Assembly (NCBI GenBank): GCA_039793685.1
Contig: JBDRAL010000089.1
Span: 3,576-67,575, forward strand
Source of the DNA: JAAFHI01 sp039793685
Lineage (GTDB): Bacteria; Acidobacteriota; Blastocatellia; Chloracidobacteriales; Chloracidobacteriaceae
Direction of reading: 5' to 3'
Length of the DNA stretch: 64,000 nucleotides
Below the pieces are notes generated by a model. The model did no database searches. It worked only from the letters and a program-made list of their open reading frames with translations, and was not told the origin of the DNA. Shown one piece after another: positions 1-9,245 of the stretch; within the stretch, counting starts at the first letter, position 1, and the number at the start of each line of letters is the position of its first letter. Made by a program: the position numbers and the translations under genes.

Positions 1-3000
1 ATTCGCGACGAATGGATCGACGGGCTGAAGGAAGGCGGCGTCCAGATCATCAACTACATCCCGAACAACGCCTACCTCGTCAAAGCCGACGGGGCGGGGC
101 TGGCGGCGATGGGCAAGATGACGGGCGCGGTCCAGTTCATGGCGCCCTATCTCGACTGGATGAAGTTTCATCCGGACGCCCTGCCCTACGACCTGAAGGG
201 CAATGCCAAGGCGCAGATCGGCGACGGCTATAAAATCCAGCTTGCCGCCGACAAGGTTCTCAACGCCGAAACGATGGCGCTACTGGACGCGATCAAGGTC
301 GGCGACATTCCGGGCAGCTATGCCTACAGCCAGTATGTGAACCTCAACGTCCGCCTGACGCCGGAAAACGCCCAGCGCATCGCCGAGCGGCCGGACGTCA
401 TCTCGATCCATCCCTTCATTCCGATGCACAAGATGGACGAGCGGCAGGACATGATCCTCGCCGGCAACCTGACCGCCGGCGTGCCGAACACGGGCAGCTA
501 CCTGACCCAGCTTTCGAACTGGGGCTTCACGCAGGCGCAGTTCAACGCGTCGGGCTTCATCGTGGACGTGACCGACGACGGCGCGGACCGGAACCCGACC
601 GGGGCCGACCCCGGCACGATTCCGCAGGATTCGAACACCGGTCCGGTCATGGCCCGGCACTTCGTCCTTTATGAACTCGGCCAGCGCCTGATCGGCGACA
701 CGGTGCCGACCGGCACGAGCCGCTTCGCCTACAAAAGCCGCTGGGGCACGGGTTCGACCACCGACGCCGGCCTCGGCGTGAGCGGTCACGGTCAATTGAA
801 CATGAGCATTGTCGGCGGCTACGTTCCGAACGGAACGGTCGGCGGCGTCAACTTCAACGCCGCGCCGCACGCCGACGCGAGCGGCTTCCACTTCGGCCTT
901 GGCGTCGCGCCGTTCGTCAAGCTGGCCAACTCGGTCATCTTCGACCCGAACTTCACCAGCCCGCCCCTCGCCAACATGCTTTCGGCGGGTTATACCAGCG
1001 GCACGCGCATCAGCAGCAACAGTTGGGGATCGAACGCGGGCGGGGCCTATACCTCCGACTCGCAGACCTATGACGGCCTCGTGCGCGACTCGCAGAGCGG
1101 CACGGCCGGCAACCAGCAGATGATCATCACCTTCTCCGCCGGCAACGCTGGCTCCGGCGCCAACACCATCGGCGCGCCCGCGACCGGCAAGAACGTCTTT
1201 TGCGTCGGCGCGGCGGAAAACGTGCAGGCCTTCGGCGGCGCCGACGGCTGCGGCACGACCGACGCCGAAGCCGACAATGCCAACGATGTGGTCGGCTTCT
1301 CCAGCCGCGGTCCCTGCGACGACGGCCGTATCAAGCCCGACATTCAGGCCCCCGGGACGCACATTTCGGGGATGACCTTCGTCCAGCTCGGCACGACCGG
1401 CAACGGCACGGCCGAAGCGACCTACCGCGCGGACGGCGTTTGCGCCGGTCCCGGCGGCAGCAACTTCTTCCCGACGACGCAGCAGTGGTACACCGCGTCG
1501 TCCGGCACGAGCCACTCGAACCCGGCCGTCGCCGGCGGTTCGGCGCTCGTCTATCAGCAGTTCATCAACAACCCGAGCTACATCGCGACCAACCGCGTTC
1601 CCGCGGGCAGCGCGCCGCCCAGCCCGGCGATGAACAAGGCCTACATCGTCAACTCCGCCCGCTACATGACCGGCGTCTCCGCCAACGACACGCTCCCGTC
1701 AAACAACCAGGGCTTCGGGATGATGAACCTCGGCACGGCCTTCGACGGCACGCCGCGCATCATTCGCGACCAGGTCGCGGGCGACACCTTCGGCAACACC
1801 GGTGAACTCCGGGTCTTCGGCGCGCAGGTCACGGACGGCTCGAAGCCGTTCCGCGTGACGCTCGCCTTCACCGACGCGCCGGGGGCGACCTCGGGCAACG
1901 CGTTCGTCAACAACCTCGACCTCGAAGTCATCGCCGGCGGCAACACCTACCTCGGCAACGTGTTCACGGGCGCCAACTCGACGACCGGCGGCACGGCCGA
2001 TCCGCGCGACAACGTCGAATCGGTCTTCATTCCGGGCGGCACGCTCGCGACGGGCACGCAGGTGCTCATCCGCGTCCGCGCGACCAACATCGCGGGCGAC
2101 GGCGTTCCGGGCAACGCCGACACGACCGATCAGGACTTCGCGCTCGTCGCGTACAACGCCAATCCGGCGGTGGTCAACGCGCTGCTCACGCAGGGCACGC
2201 CGACCGTCATCACCGGCAACAACATCATCGAGCCGAACGAATGCAACTCGATGAACATTCCGCTTTCGAACGCCAGCCCCGACACGGGCGCGACGGCGGT
2301 GAGCGCGACGCTTTCGACCACCACGCCGGGCGTGACGATCACGACGGCGACTTCGGCCTACCCCGACATCGCGGCAGGCGGCACGCAGACCAACACGACG
2401 CCATTCCAGGTTTCGACCACCAACGCGGTCGCCTGCGGAACGACGATCAACTTCACCCTCACGGTGAACTTCACCGGCGGCGCGTCACCGGCCACCTTCA
2501 ACTTCACCCAGCTCGTCGGCCAGCCGGCGAACCCGAACTACACCTTCACCTCGACGACCGGCACGATTTCCTCGACCGGCACGCTCGTCTCGACCGCTTC
2601 ACAGGATGACGACGCGGTCGTGACCACGACCACGCCGTTCGCCTTCACCGTCTACGGCAACGCCGTCACCTCGGGCCAGACCATCAGCCTGAGCACGAAC
2701 GGCACCCTCCAGTTCATCGCTTCGGGCGGTTCAACCTCCCTCACCAACGGCGCGCTGCCGGCCACGGCCTTCGGCGCGACGACGACGGTCCTCATGCCGT
2801 ACTGGGACGACCTCGACATGCGGACGACCATCACCACCGGCGGCGGTATCTACACGGAAACCACCGGCACGGCCCCGAACCGGACCTTCAAGGTGGAATG
2901 GCGCGCGCGCCACTTCGTCTCGGGTCAGACGCTCGGCGCTCCCGACACGAACTTCGCGATCCTTTTCCATGAGGGATCGGACAACTTCGAATACGTCTAC

Positions 3001-4971
3001 GCCTTGGCGGGCGCGGGCGCGAACGCGGGCGGCGTCTCCGCCACGGTCGGTGTCCAGGCGGCCACGACCGGCACGACCTTCACGCAGTTCTCGAACAACA
3101 CTGCCAGCCTCACGAATGGCCAGCAGTTGAACGCCGCGCGGGCGGCGGGCATCTGTACGCCGGGCACGGGCGGCTGCGGTTCGACCTGTCCGACCATCAC
3201 GGTCACTCCCGCGACCCTGCCGAACGGCACGGTCGGAACGCCCTACCCCACGCAGAACTTCGCGGGCAGCGGCGGAGTCGGGCCGTATTCCTTCAGCGTC
3301 ACCGGCGGCACGCTGCCGGCCGGCCTCACCCTGTCGAGCGCGGGTGTTCTTTCGGGAACGCCGACGGCGACGGGCACCTCCAACTTCTCGGTGGTGGCGA
3401 CCGATGCCAACACCTGCACCGGCATCGTGACCTTCACCGGCGTCACCGTGGTTTCGGCCAACGTCTCGCGCGGCGCGGTGACAGTGACGAGCAACAGCGG
3501 CATCGTTCAACCGAACGCCTGCAACACGTTGACGGTCGCCCTCAACAACTCGGGCAGCGGTCCGGCGACCGGCGTGAGCGGCACGCTTTCGACCACGACG
3601 CCGGGCGTGACCGTCACGACGGGCACTTCCGCCTATCCGACGCTCGCGGCGGGCAGCAGCGGCACGATCAACACGACGCCGTTCCAGTTCTCCACCGACA
3701 ATACGGTCGCGTGCGGTTCGAACATCAGCTTCACGCTCACCGTGACCTATGTGGGCGGCGGCTCGCCGTCCGTCTTCAACTTCACCCAGACCGTCGGCAC
3801 GCTCGCGACGGCCTTCAGTGAAAACTTCGACGGTGTGACCGTACCGGCGCTTCCCGCCGGCTGGACCACGCAGCAGACCGGCACGTCGCCTCCGGCGGTG
3901 TGGGCGACGACCGCGACCGGCGCCGACAGCGCGCCGAACGTGGCCTTCACCAACGGCTCAACGTCGGTTTCCAGCAACAGTCTCGTCAGCCCGGCGATTG
4001 CACTGCCCGCCGGTCCCAACGCGACGACCTTCACCTTCCGTCACGCGTGGAACTTTGAAAGCGCCACCTCGTCCTTCGACGGCGGCGTCCTCGAACTCAC
4101 CACCGACGGCGGCACGACCTTCAACGACGTGACCAGCGGCGCGGTCGGCGGGACCTTCACCGCCGGCGGCTACACTGGCACGATTTCGTCCAGCTTCAGC
4201 AATCCGCTCGGCGGACGCGCGGCGTGGGTCAGACAGCAAACGGCCTACGTCACCTCCACGCTTTCGCTGCCGGCCACGCTCAACGGACAGACCATCATGT
4301 TCCGGTGGCGCGCGGGCTTCGACAGTTCCACCGCGGCGACCAATCCCAACTGGCGGATTGACACCATGTCGCTTTCGGGGGGCTTCACCTGCACGCCGGG
4401 CACGGGCGGCTGCGGCGGCGGACCGACCTGCGGTACACCGTCCATCGTCAACTCGCTCGTGTCGTTCAGCGGCAGCGGCGCGCTCGCGGCGCCGACCTGC
4501 GGCGCGCAGGGCTACTCGAACGACTACGTCCTGAACGCCGTCATCACCAACACCAGCGCACAGACCCTCTGCTCGCTGTCGTGCCAGGTGGTCGAACTGG
4601 CTGAAACCGGCGGCGTTCCGCCGACCGTTCCGTTCCGGCTCATCTCGGCGGACAGCGCAACCTGCTCCTCCGGCGGTCTCGTCGGCTCGATTCAAACGAT
4701 CACCACCCCGACCACGCTCGCTCCGGGCCAGTCGGCGAACGTGACGTTCCGCATCGCGCTCCCGACGGCTCGTCGGTTCCGCTTCACCATGAACGTCATC
4801 GGCGGCATCCAGTCCGGTGGATTCTCGGCCATCCCGGCCGCGAAATCGCTCACCGCGCTGAACGCCCCGCTCACGTTCGACATCGACAACGGCAAAGTCG
4901 CCCGGACCACCCGGACGACCGACGTGGCCGGCGCGCGGGTCAACCAGCCCGCGGCGCTCCGCCGCAAGTAG
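1..4971 (+). CDS. Secreted S8 (subtilisin-like) serine protease, 5'-truncated
   Basis: The reading frame is open from base 1, so the start lies outside the window; at least 1656 codons are present. The catalytic triad of peptidase family S8 is visible: Asp in VTDDG (574-576), His in SGHGQ (787-789) and Ser in GTSHSNP (1510-1512), with the oxyanion Asn in FSAGNAG near 1144. The protease domain covers roughly codons 175-520. Behind it lie two copies of a Thr/Ser-rich beta domain (codons about 735-841 and 1159-1267), a putative Ig-like domain (about 1065-1157), a MAM/anchor-J-like region starting ENFDG (about 1272-1467), and a cysteine-containing C-terminal domain. The linker CTPGTGGCG occurs twice. 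No C-terminal membrane anchor is seen, so the product is probably secreted. The substrate is unknown. Confidence 0.93.
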   Translation: MRDEWIDGLKEGGVQIINYIPNNAYLVKADGAGLAAMGKMTGAVQFMAPYLDWMKFHPDALPYDLKGNAKAQIGDGYKIQLAADKVLNAETMALLDAIKVGDIPGSYAYSQYVNLNVRLTPENAQRIAERPDVISIHPFIPMHKMDERQDMILAGNLTAGVPNTGSYLTQLSNWGFTQAQFNASGFIVDVTDDGADRNPTGADPGTIPQDSNTGPVMARHFVLYELGQRLIGDTVPTGTSRFAYKSRWGTGSTTDAGLGVSGHGQLNMSIVGGYVPNGTVGGVNFNAAPHADASGFHFGLGVAPFVKLANSVIFDPNFTSPPLANMLSAGYTSGTRISSNSWGSNAGGAYTSDSQTYDGLVRDSQSGTAGNQQMIITFSAGNAGSGANTIGAPATGKNVFCVGAAENVQAFGGADGCGTTDAEADNANDVVGFSSRGPCDDGRIKPDIQAPGTHISGMTFVQLGTTGNGTAEATYRADGVCAGPGGSNFFPTTQQWYTASSGTSHSNPAVAGGSALVYQQFINNPSYIATNRVPAGSAPPSPAMNKAYIVNSARYMTGVSANDTLPSNNQGFGMMNLGTAFDGTPRIIRDQVAGDTFGNTGELRVFGAQVTDGSKPFRVTLAFTDAPGATSGNAFVNNLDLEVIAGGNTYLGNVFTGANSTTGGTADPRDNVESVFIPGGTLATGTQVLIRVRATNIAGDGVPGNADTTDQDFALVAYNANPAVVNALLTQGTPTVITGNNIIEPNECNSMNIPLSNASPDTGATAVSATLSTTTPGVTITTATSAYPDIAAGGTQTNTTPFQVSTTNAVACGTTINFTLTVNFTGGASPATFNFTQLVGQPANPNYTFTSTTGTISSTGTLVSTASQDDDAVVTTTTPFAFTVYGNAVTSGQTISLSTNGTLQFIASGGSTSLTNGALPATAFGATTTVLMPYWDDLDMRTTITTGGGIYTETTGTAPNRTFKVEWRARHFVSGQTLGAPDTNFAILFHEGSDNFEYVYALAGAGANAGGVSATVGVQAATTGTTFTQFSNNTASLTNGQQLNAARAAGICTPGTGGCGSTCPTITVTPATLPNGTVGTPYPTQNFAGSGGVGPYSFSVTGGTLPAGLTLSSAGVLSGTPTATGTSNFSVVATDANTCTGIVTFTGVTVVSANVSRGAVTVTSNSGIVQPNACNTLTVALNNSGSGPATGVSGTLSTTTPGVTVTTGTSAYPTLAAGSSGTINTTPFQFSTDNTVACGSNISFTLTVTYVGGGSPSVFNFTQTVGTLATAFSENFDGVTVPALPAGWTTQQTGTSPPAVWATTATGADSAPNVAFTNGSTSVSSNSLVSPAIALPAGPNATTFTFRHAWNFESATSSFDGGVLELTTDGGTTFNDVTSGAVGGTFTAGGYTGTISSSFSNPLGGRAAWVRQQTAYVTSTLSLPATLNGQTIMFRWRAGFDSSTAATNPNWRIDTMSLSGGFTCTPGTGGCGGGPTCGTPSIVNSLVSFSGSGALAAPTCGAQGYSNDYVLNAVITNTSAQTLCSLSCQVVELAETGGVPPTVPFRLISADSATCSSGGLVGSIQTITTPTTLAPGQSANVTFRIALPTARRFRFTMNVIGGIQSGGFSAIPAAKSLTALNAPLTFDIDNGKVARTTRTTDVAGARVNQPAALRRK

Positions 4972-5020
4972 TCACAACTTCAAACCCGGCGGGACGCTCC
5001 GGCGTTCCGCCCTCCCACCG

Positions 5021-5058
5021 GCCGCGGGGATTCGTCCTCGCGGCATCTTTCTTTTTTA
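5021..5058 (+). terminator. Rho-independent terminator of the S8 protease gene
   Basis: A 10-bp stem (5021-5030 with 5035-5044, one G-T pair) closes a TTCG tetraloop and is followed by a T-rich run to 5057. It lies 50 bp after the protease stop codon. Confidence 0.8.
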
Positions 5059-5060
5059 TA

Positions 5061-5231
5061 GTCTGGAGTCTGGAGTCGAGAGTCTGGAGTCAAATCCGGA
5101 CTTCGGACTGGAAGACAAGGAAACAAGGCGCGTTTCGTCAGACGATTTTCCGGTCAAGTCTTTTTCTCCCTGTCTCCAAGTCTCCTTGTCTTGCTTTTGA
5201 CTCCAGACTCTCGACTCCAGACTCCAGACTT
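5061..5231. repeat. Composite word-palindrome, CTGGAGTC family (copy 1)
   Basis: Left outer arm of repeated GTCTGGAGTC words (5061-5091), a spacer containing TCCGGACTTCGGACTG, an inner arm of AAGACAAGG words, a unique centre, then the reverse-complement inner arm (TCTCCTTGTC) and outer arm (GACTCCAGACT) ending near 5231. The same composite returns at 23693, 25633 (inverted) and 47927. A degenerate extra right arm lies at 5295-5331, directly before the beta-lactamase start. The rest of the 4972-5331 gap holds only the terminator above. Confidence 0.9.
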
Positions 5232-5331
5232 TTCAATCCCGGCGGTAACTGGTACAAACGCCCGGCGCGGCGGACCGAAGTCTCCCTTCAAGCGGGACTC
5301 CAGACTCTCGATTCCGGACTTCAGACTTTTC

Positions 5332-6216
5332 ATGCTGAAATCGTTTCTTCTCGCGTTTTTTCTCCTCATCGCCGCTCGACCCGCCGCTCCGGCGGATTTC
5401 TCCAAACAGTTGAAAGACATCGCCGATACCAGCCGTGGCCGGGTGGGCATCGGCGTCGGCGTCATCGAAACCGGCGAATTCGAATGGCTCGACCCCGACG
5501 GACGCTTCCCGATGCAGAGCGTCTACAAATTCCCCATTTCAATGGCCGTCCTGGCCGCGGTTGACGCCGGAAAACTCAAACTCGATCAAAAAGTCACCAT
5601 CCGGAAAGACGACTATCTCAGGCAGGGTCAGGGCAGCCCGATCCGGGACGCCCATCCCGAAGGCAATGTTCAACTGACCGTCCGGGAACTCATCCGCTTC
5701 GCCGTGGTGCAAAGCGACGGCACCGCCAGCGACGTACTTTTACGACTGGTAGGCGGGCCGAATCAGGTGATGGCGTTTCTGAAAGGCATCGGGATTTCCG
5801 ACATCAATGTCCTGGACACCGAAAAGACGCTCGGCAAGGATCGTCAGGCGCAGTACCGCAACTGGGCCACCCCGCGCGGCGCGGTCGAGCTTTTGAAGGC
5901 ATTTCACGCCGGAAAAGGACTTTCCCCCGCGAGTCATCGGCTTTTAATGACCGACATGACCGACGTGGTGACCGGCCCGAACCGCATCAAGGGCCTACTC
6001 CCGCCCGGAACCGTCGTCGCGCACAAAACCGGCACGGGCGGCACTTCAAAAGGAATCACCAGCGCGACCAACGACATCGGCATCGTCACCCTCCCCGACG
6101 GACGTCATCTCGTCGTGGCCGTCTTCGTGGCCGATTCCCCCGTCGACGACGACACCCGCGCGGCCGTCATCGCCCGCGTCGCCCGCGCCGCGTGGGATCG
6201 GTGGAAGAAGGGATGA
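5332..6216 (+). CDS. Class A (subclass A2-like) serine beta-lactamase
   Basis: The 294-aa product should hydrolyse beta-lactams in the periplasm by an acyl-enzyme mechanism. The ATG at 5332 is followed by a clear signal peptide (MLKSFLLAFFLLIAARPAAP); the longer open frame upstream runs through repeat DNA and is not used. Motifs: SVYK (S63, K66; Ambler S70xxK), SDG (S128; normally SDN) and KTG (K232). The omega loop reads TEKTLG, then QYRNWATP, which resembles the PER/CfxA/CblA branch (QYxNW) rather than TEM-like enzymes, which carry ExxLN. It has no linked AmpR regulator or resistance genes, and codon use matches its neighbours, so it looks chromosomal and intrinsic. The substrate range cannot be read from the sequence. 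Confidence 0.9.
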   Translation: MLKSFLLAFFLLIAARPAAPADFSKQLKDIADTSRGRVGIGVGVIETGEFEWLDPDGRFPMQSVYKFPISMAVLAAVDAGKLKLDQKVTIRKDDYLRQGQGSPIRDAHPEGNVQLTVRELIRFAVVQSDGTASDVLLRLVGGPNQVMAFLKGIGISDINVLDTEKTLGKDRQAQYRNWATPRGAVELLKAFHAGKGLSPASHRLLMTDMTDVVTGPNRIKGLLPPGTVVAHKTGTGGTSKGITSATNDIGIVTLPDGRHLVVAVFVADSPVDDDTRAAVIARVARAAWDRWKKG

Positions 6217-6526
6217 GGGATGAAGCAAGAACCAACCTCGATGGACCGCGTATGGAACCCCGAGCGTGAGCGAGGGATGCCCACAACCGTGCTTCATCCC
6301 GTCCGCAACGCAGTCGGACAGCCGCCGAACAAGGTCGGACGATGACCGAACCGAGTTGGGACGCAACTGAACCTGATCGGGACGAAGCCATCGAGGAAAA
6401 GCCAGCCCCCCCATCGACTGGAATGCGTTTTTTTCAAGTGGTTTCCCGCCTTCATATTCGCAGGGGGACTTTTCTTTCCGGCCCCCTGCTTTTCATCCGA
6501 CATATGAGGGAAAAGGAGTCCTTTCA
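6217..6526. other. Intergenic stretch with word repeats, no gene seen
   Basis: It begins with GGATGAGGGATGAAG-type words overlapping the lactamase end, then one copy of the GGTATGGAACCCCGAGCGTG repeat (about 6250-6278; other copies near 17745 and 19765). The remainder, including a pyrimidine-rich 6400-6500 segment, presumably carries the promoter of the next gene, but no clear -35/-10 pair was found. Confidence 0.6.
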
Positions 6527-7249
6527 ATGGAAACCCAAACAACGCGGTTTCAGAATTCACTGCGAATTTTCAGTCGCCGGATTTTTCCGACCATCATGTT
6601 GATTTGCCTGCTGGGGTTGACGGCAGCCCCTGCCGGAGCGCAGCCGCAACAATCAATCCCGTCACGGTACACGCTTTCCTTCGTCGCCCAGCCAAGCAGC
6701 GGAACCGTCACGATTCAGCAATCCGTGGACCTGACCGCCCGGCGCCAGATCACCAGCATCCGGCAAGCCGATCAATCGGTCCACCAGTTTGATTTTTCCT
6801 ACAACGAACAGGGGGCAACGCTCCAGGTTTTCCTTCAACGCCAACCCGTCCTGTCGGTGAATTTTCCAGCTTCACCCACCGCGGACCCGCAAATCACCTG
6901 GTTGAACGGGACAACCCCCGATTCGCTGCACCAGGCTCTTTTCCAGGATGTACAGCTTCTGAGCCAGATGCGGGCGGACAGGCTCTCGAGGGTTGGGATT
7001 CCGATAGAAGCCGCATATCAGGCGGCCTTGGAAACCTCCGATGCCGTTTATGGCTCGGCTCCCAATCGCTTCATTCGGACGACCATCTATGCTGATTCCA
7101 CTCTGTTGGTTGACCCGTTGGTGACATTTTGTTCTGGTTATGCCGACGATATATATGAACGTTGTGAAGCTACCAAGCCACCAGTAGGTGCGCCTTGTTG
7201 GTCAATTCGTAATTATGCCTACGCTCAATGCATTCTCATTCTAAGCTAA
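6527..7249 (+). CDS. Hypothetical secreted protein
   Basis: The 240-aa product has no family I recognise. The ATG at 6527 is preceded at 8 nt by a good Shine-Dalgarno (AAAGGAG, 6513-6518). An N-terminal signal segment (TIMLICLLGLTAAPAGAQ) predicts export. The body is rich in Gln, Ser and Thr and probably forms beta structure. The last 40 residues hold four cysteines (FCSGYADD, ERCEA, APCWS, AQCIL). That 3' part is noticeably more AT-rich than the rest of the window, which hints at a join or recent acquisition. It stands alone between two repeat-bearing gaps. Confidence 0.6.
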   Translation: METQTTRFQNSLRIFSRRIFPTIMLICLLGLTAAPAGAQPQQSIPSRYTLSFVAQPSSGTVTIQQSVDLTARRQITSIRQADQSVHQFDFSYNEQGATLQVFLQRQPVLSVNFPASPTADPQITWLNGTTPDSLHQALFQDVQLLSQMRADRLSRVGIPIEAAYQAALETSDAVYGSAPNRFIRTTIYADSTLLVDPLVTFCSGYADDIYERCEATKPPVGAPCWSIRNYAYAQCILILS

Positions 7250-7255
7250 ATCAGG

Positions 7256-7296
7256 CCACGCAAGAGTGAGACAGCCGCTGTCTCACTCTTACGTGG
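7256..7296. repeat. Near-perfect hairpin after the secreted-protein gene
   Basis: Arms AAGAGTGAGACAG (7262-7274) and its exact complement (7278-7290) enclose a CCG loop; CCACG/CGTGG extends the stem to 7256-7296 across one mismatch. There is no T-run, so it may be an mRNA-end hairpin or a small palindromic repeat rather than a classical terminator. Confidence 0.7.
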
Positions 7297-7354
7297 GTCG
7301 ATGTAGTTGGAAACAAAATTGCGGACGCCCGGTCAGCGGGATAGTTTGGAAACA

Positions 7355-7385
7355 GGTTTGCCGAAGGCGGCAAGCCTTTATTTTT
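7355..7385 (+). terminator. Probable rho-independent terminator
   Basis: A 9-bp stem (7355-7363 with 7368-7376, one G-T pair) with an AAGG loop is followed by TTTATTTTT. It lies 25 bp before the start of the PuhE-CobW gene and would end transcripts from upstream. Confidence 0.6.
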
Positions 7386-7409
7386 CCCGTACTCACCGCG
7401 TCACCGCCC

Positions 7410-9122
7410 ATGCCCTCTCCCGAACCGCTCAGCCGGGCGTCGCTCTGGATCGGCTTCCCGCTGCTCACCGTCGCCGTCTGGTGGATCGCCACCGTGGCGA
7501 TCATCTTCGCGTGCGGACGCCGCGCGTGGCGCAAACCCGTTTTCATCGCGTCGTCAATCGTTTCGGCGCTGACCTGCGCCGCGATGCCCGCGCTCAGTCA
7601 CGACACGTCGCTCACCGGCGCGATGCTCGCCTTTCTGGCCGGAATCGTCGCGTGGGGCTGGTTCGAGGTGAGTTACTACACAGGTTATGTCGTGGGGTAC
7701 GACGTGCCCCCTTGCCCGCCCGGCTGCGGCGGCTGGGCGCACTTCAAACACGGCGTCAAAGCCAATCTCTTTCACGAACTTTCGATTATCGCCGGATTCG
7801 GCCTCGTCTGGGCGCTCAACACCGGCGGAAACCGGGTCGCCCTGTGGACCTTCGCGATTCACTGGTGGATGCACCAGTCGGCGAAGATCAACGTTTTTCT
7901 CGGCGTCCGGAATCTGAACGAGGAATATCTGCCGGAACACCTCCGGCGGATGGCGCAGTTTTTCTCGAAACGCTCGATCAACTGGTTCTTTCCCTTTTCG
8001 GTCACGATTTCGACCGGCTGGGCGCACTGGCTGTTCTACCGCGCGTCCACCGCGACGGCGGCGTTCGAGGCGGTCGCCAACTGTATCTACTGTATTTTAA
8101 TGGGGTTGGCGATTCTCGAACACTGGTGGCTGATTCTGCCCCAGCCGGTCGGAATCTGGGCGTGGGGGCTGCTTTCGCGAAAAAAAACCACCATCAAGCC
8201 GACCGTGGACGTGGTCTGCGGCTTCCTCGGTTCGGGAAAAACCACGCTCATCCGCAACCTCGCCCCGCATCTGGGTGAAAAAACCGTCGTGCTGGTCAAT
8301 GAAATGGGCGACATCGGCCTCGACGGCGACCGCCTCAAGGATGAAGCGCGCGGCGCGGCGGGCGTCGTCGAACTCGCCGAGGGCTGCATGTGCTGCGCGA
8401 TGTCGCGCAACGTACCGGCAACCATCGCGCAGGTCATCCGCGATTTCGAACCCCGCCGGATCATCATCGAACCGTCCGGCGCGGCCGCCATCGGCGACCT
8501 GCTCGGGACGCTCCACCAGCCCGGCTGCCGCGATCTGCTCGGCGTCATCCGGGTCATGACGGTCGTGGACGGCGTCCGGTGGTCCGACCCTCATGCCGCG
8601 CGCGCCCTGCGCGACCTTCAGGACGCCCAGGTCGAAGCCGCCGCCACCGTCATTATTAATAAGTGCGATCTGCTGTCGCGCCACCACCTCGACGCATTGA
8701 AAAATCGGGTTCACCGGCTCAATCCGGACGCCAAACTCATCTGCGCGAGCTTCGGACGGGTCAACGCCGCCGACCTCAACGAAACGACCGAGGATTCCGT
8801 CCTTGGCGACACCTTCGCCCGCCCCATCGGGTTCGAATCGGTCAGCGAACGCTTTACCGAGCCGTTCGACGCGGGCGCGCTGCGCGACCTGTTCGCCGCG
8901 CTCGAACGTGGAGAATTCGGCGAAGTCGTTCGTGCCAAAGGCGTTTTCGAAACCGAAGGCGGCTGGCTGCGGGTGGAATTCGCCGACCGCTCGACCCGCC
9001 TCGAACCGACCGACCCGGCTTCGGCGAGTACCGTAACCATCATCGGCCACGACCTCCGGCGCGACCTGCGCGACGCCCTCGCATCATGCGTGGCGGAGCA
9101 GCTAGTGGCCAGCAGTCAGTAG
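7410..9122 (+). CDS. PuhE-like (DUF3623) membrane domain fused to CobW-type G3E GTPase
   Basis: The 570-aa product joins two parts. Residues about 1-250 form a multi-pass membrane domain with DUF3623/PuhE signatures: WGWFEVSYYTG, NLFHELS, HQSAKINVFLGVRNL, EEYLPEHLRRM and INWFFPFSV. PuhE is known as an assembly factor of photosynthetic complexes in purple bacteria. Residues about 262-570 are a G3E GTPase of the CobW/COG0523 group: Walker A GFLGSGKTTL (near 8220), the metal-binding motif GCMCCAM (near 8385), EPSGAA, NKCD, and a CobW C-terminal domain. COG0523 proteins are metallochaperones. The ATG at 7410 starts the first membrane segment; the upstream extension crosses a terminator. No other photosynthesis gene is visible. 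The last residues (VASSQ) are encoded by a word repeat. Inference: membrane-coupled metal insertion or trafficking. Confidence 0.78.
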   Translation: MPSPEPLSRASLWIGFPLLTVAVWWIATVAIIFACGRRAWRKPVFIASSIVSALTCAAMPALSHDTSLTGAMLAFLAGIVAWGWFEVSYYTGYVVGYDVPPCPPGCGGWAHFKHGVKANLFHELSIIAGFGLVWALNTGGNRVALWTFAIHWWMHQSAKINVFLGVRNLNEEYLPEHLRRMAQFFSKRSINWFFPFSVTISTGWAHWLFYRASTATAAFEAVANCIYCILMGLAILEHWWLILPQPVGIWAWGLLSRKKTTIKPTVDVVCGFLGSGKTTLIRNLAPHLGEKTVVLVNEMGDIGLDGDRLKDEARGAAGVVELAEGCMCCAMSRNVPATIAQVIRDFEPRRIIIEPSGAAAIGDLLGTLHQPGCRDLLGVIRVMTVVDGVRWSDPHAARALRDLQDAQVEAAATVIINKCDLLSRHHLDALKNRVHRLNPDAKLICASFGRVNAADLNETTEDSVLGDTFARPIGFESVSERFTEPFDAGALRDLFAALERGEFGEVVRAKGVFETEGGWLRVEFADRSTRLEPTDPASASTVTIIGHDLRRDLRDALASCVAEQLVASSQ

Positions 9123-9195
9123 CCAGTGGTCAGTGGCCAGTCGTCAGCGAAGAATTTTGACTGGCCACTGGCGGCTGGCCACTGACGACTGAACT
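9109..9195. repeat. GGCCAGT/CAGTCGTCAG palindrome, left copy
   Basis: Words such as GTGGCCAGT, AGTCAGTAG and CAGTCGTCAGCG fold back on TGACTGGCCACTGGCGG and CCACTGACGACTGA. The element begins inside the 3' end of the PuhE-CobW gene. An inverted, nearly identical copy lies at 9456-9522, so the two frame the small gene between them. Confidence 0.85.
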
Positions 9196-9245
9196 CTCCG
9201 TCGCCTCCGCGCGTATGGACAAACGCACAAAAACGGAGGTGCTCA

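Noticed and set aside
280..1515. 411-aa minus-strand ORF antisense to the S8 protease
   Set aside because: Arg/Ala/Val-rich shadow of a gene with strong third-position GC bias; no ribosome site or family motif.
7410..9122. Evidence that the organism is phototrophic
   Set aside because: Only the PuhE-like domain is present; no reaction-centre, pigment or antenna gene lies in the window.
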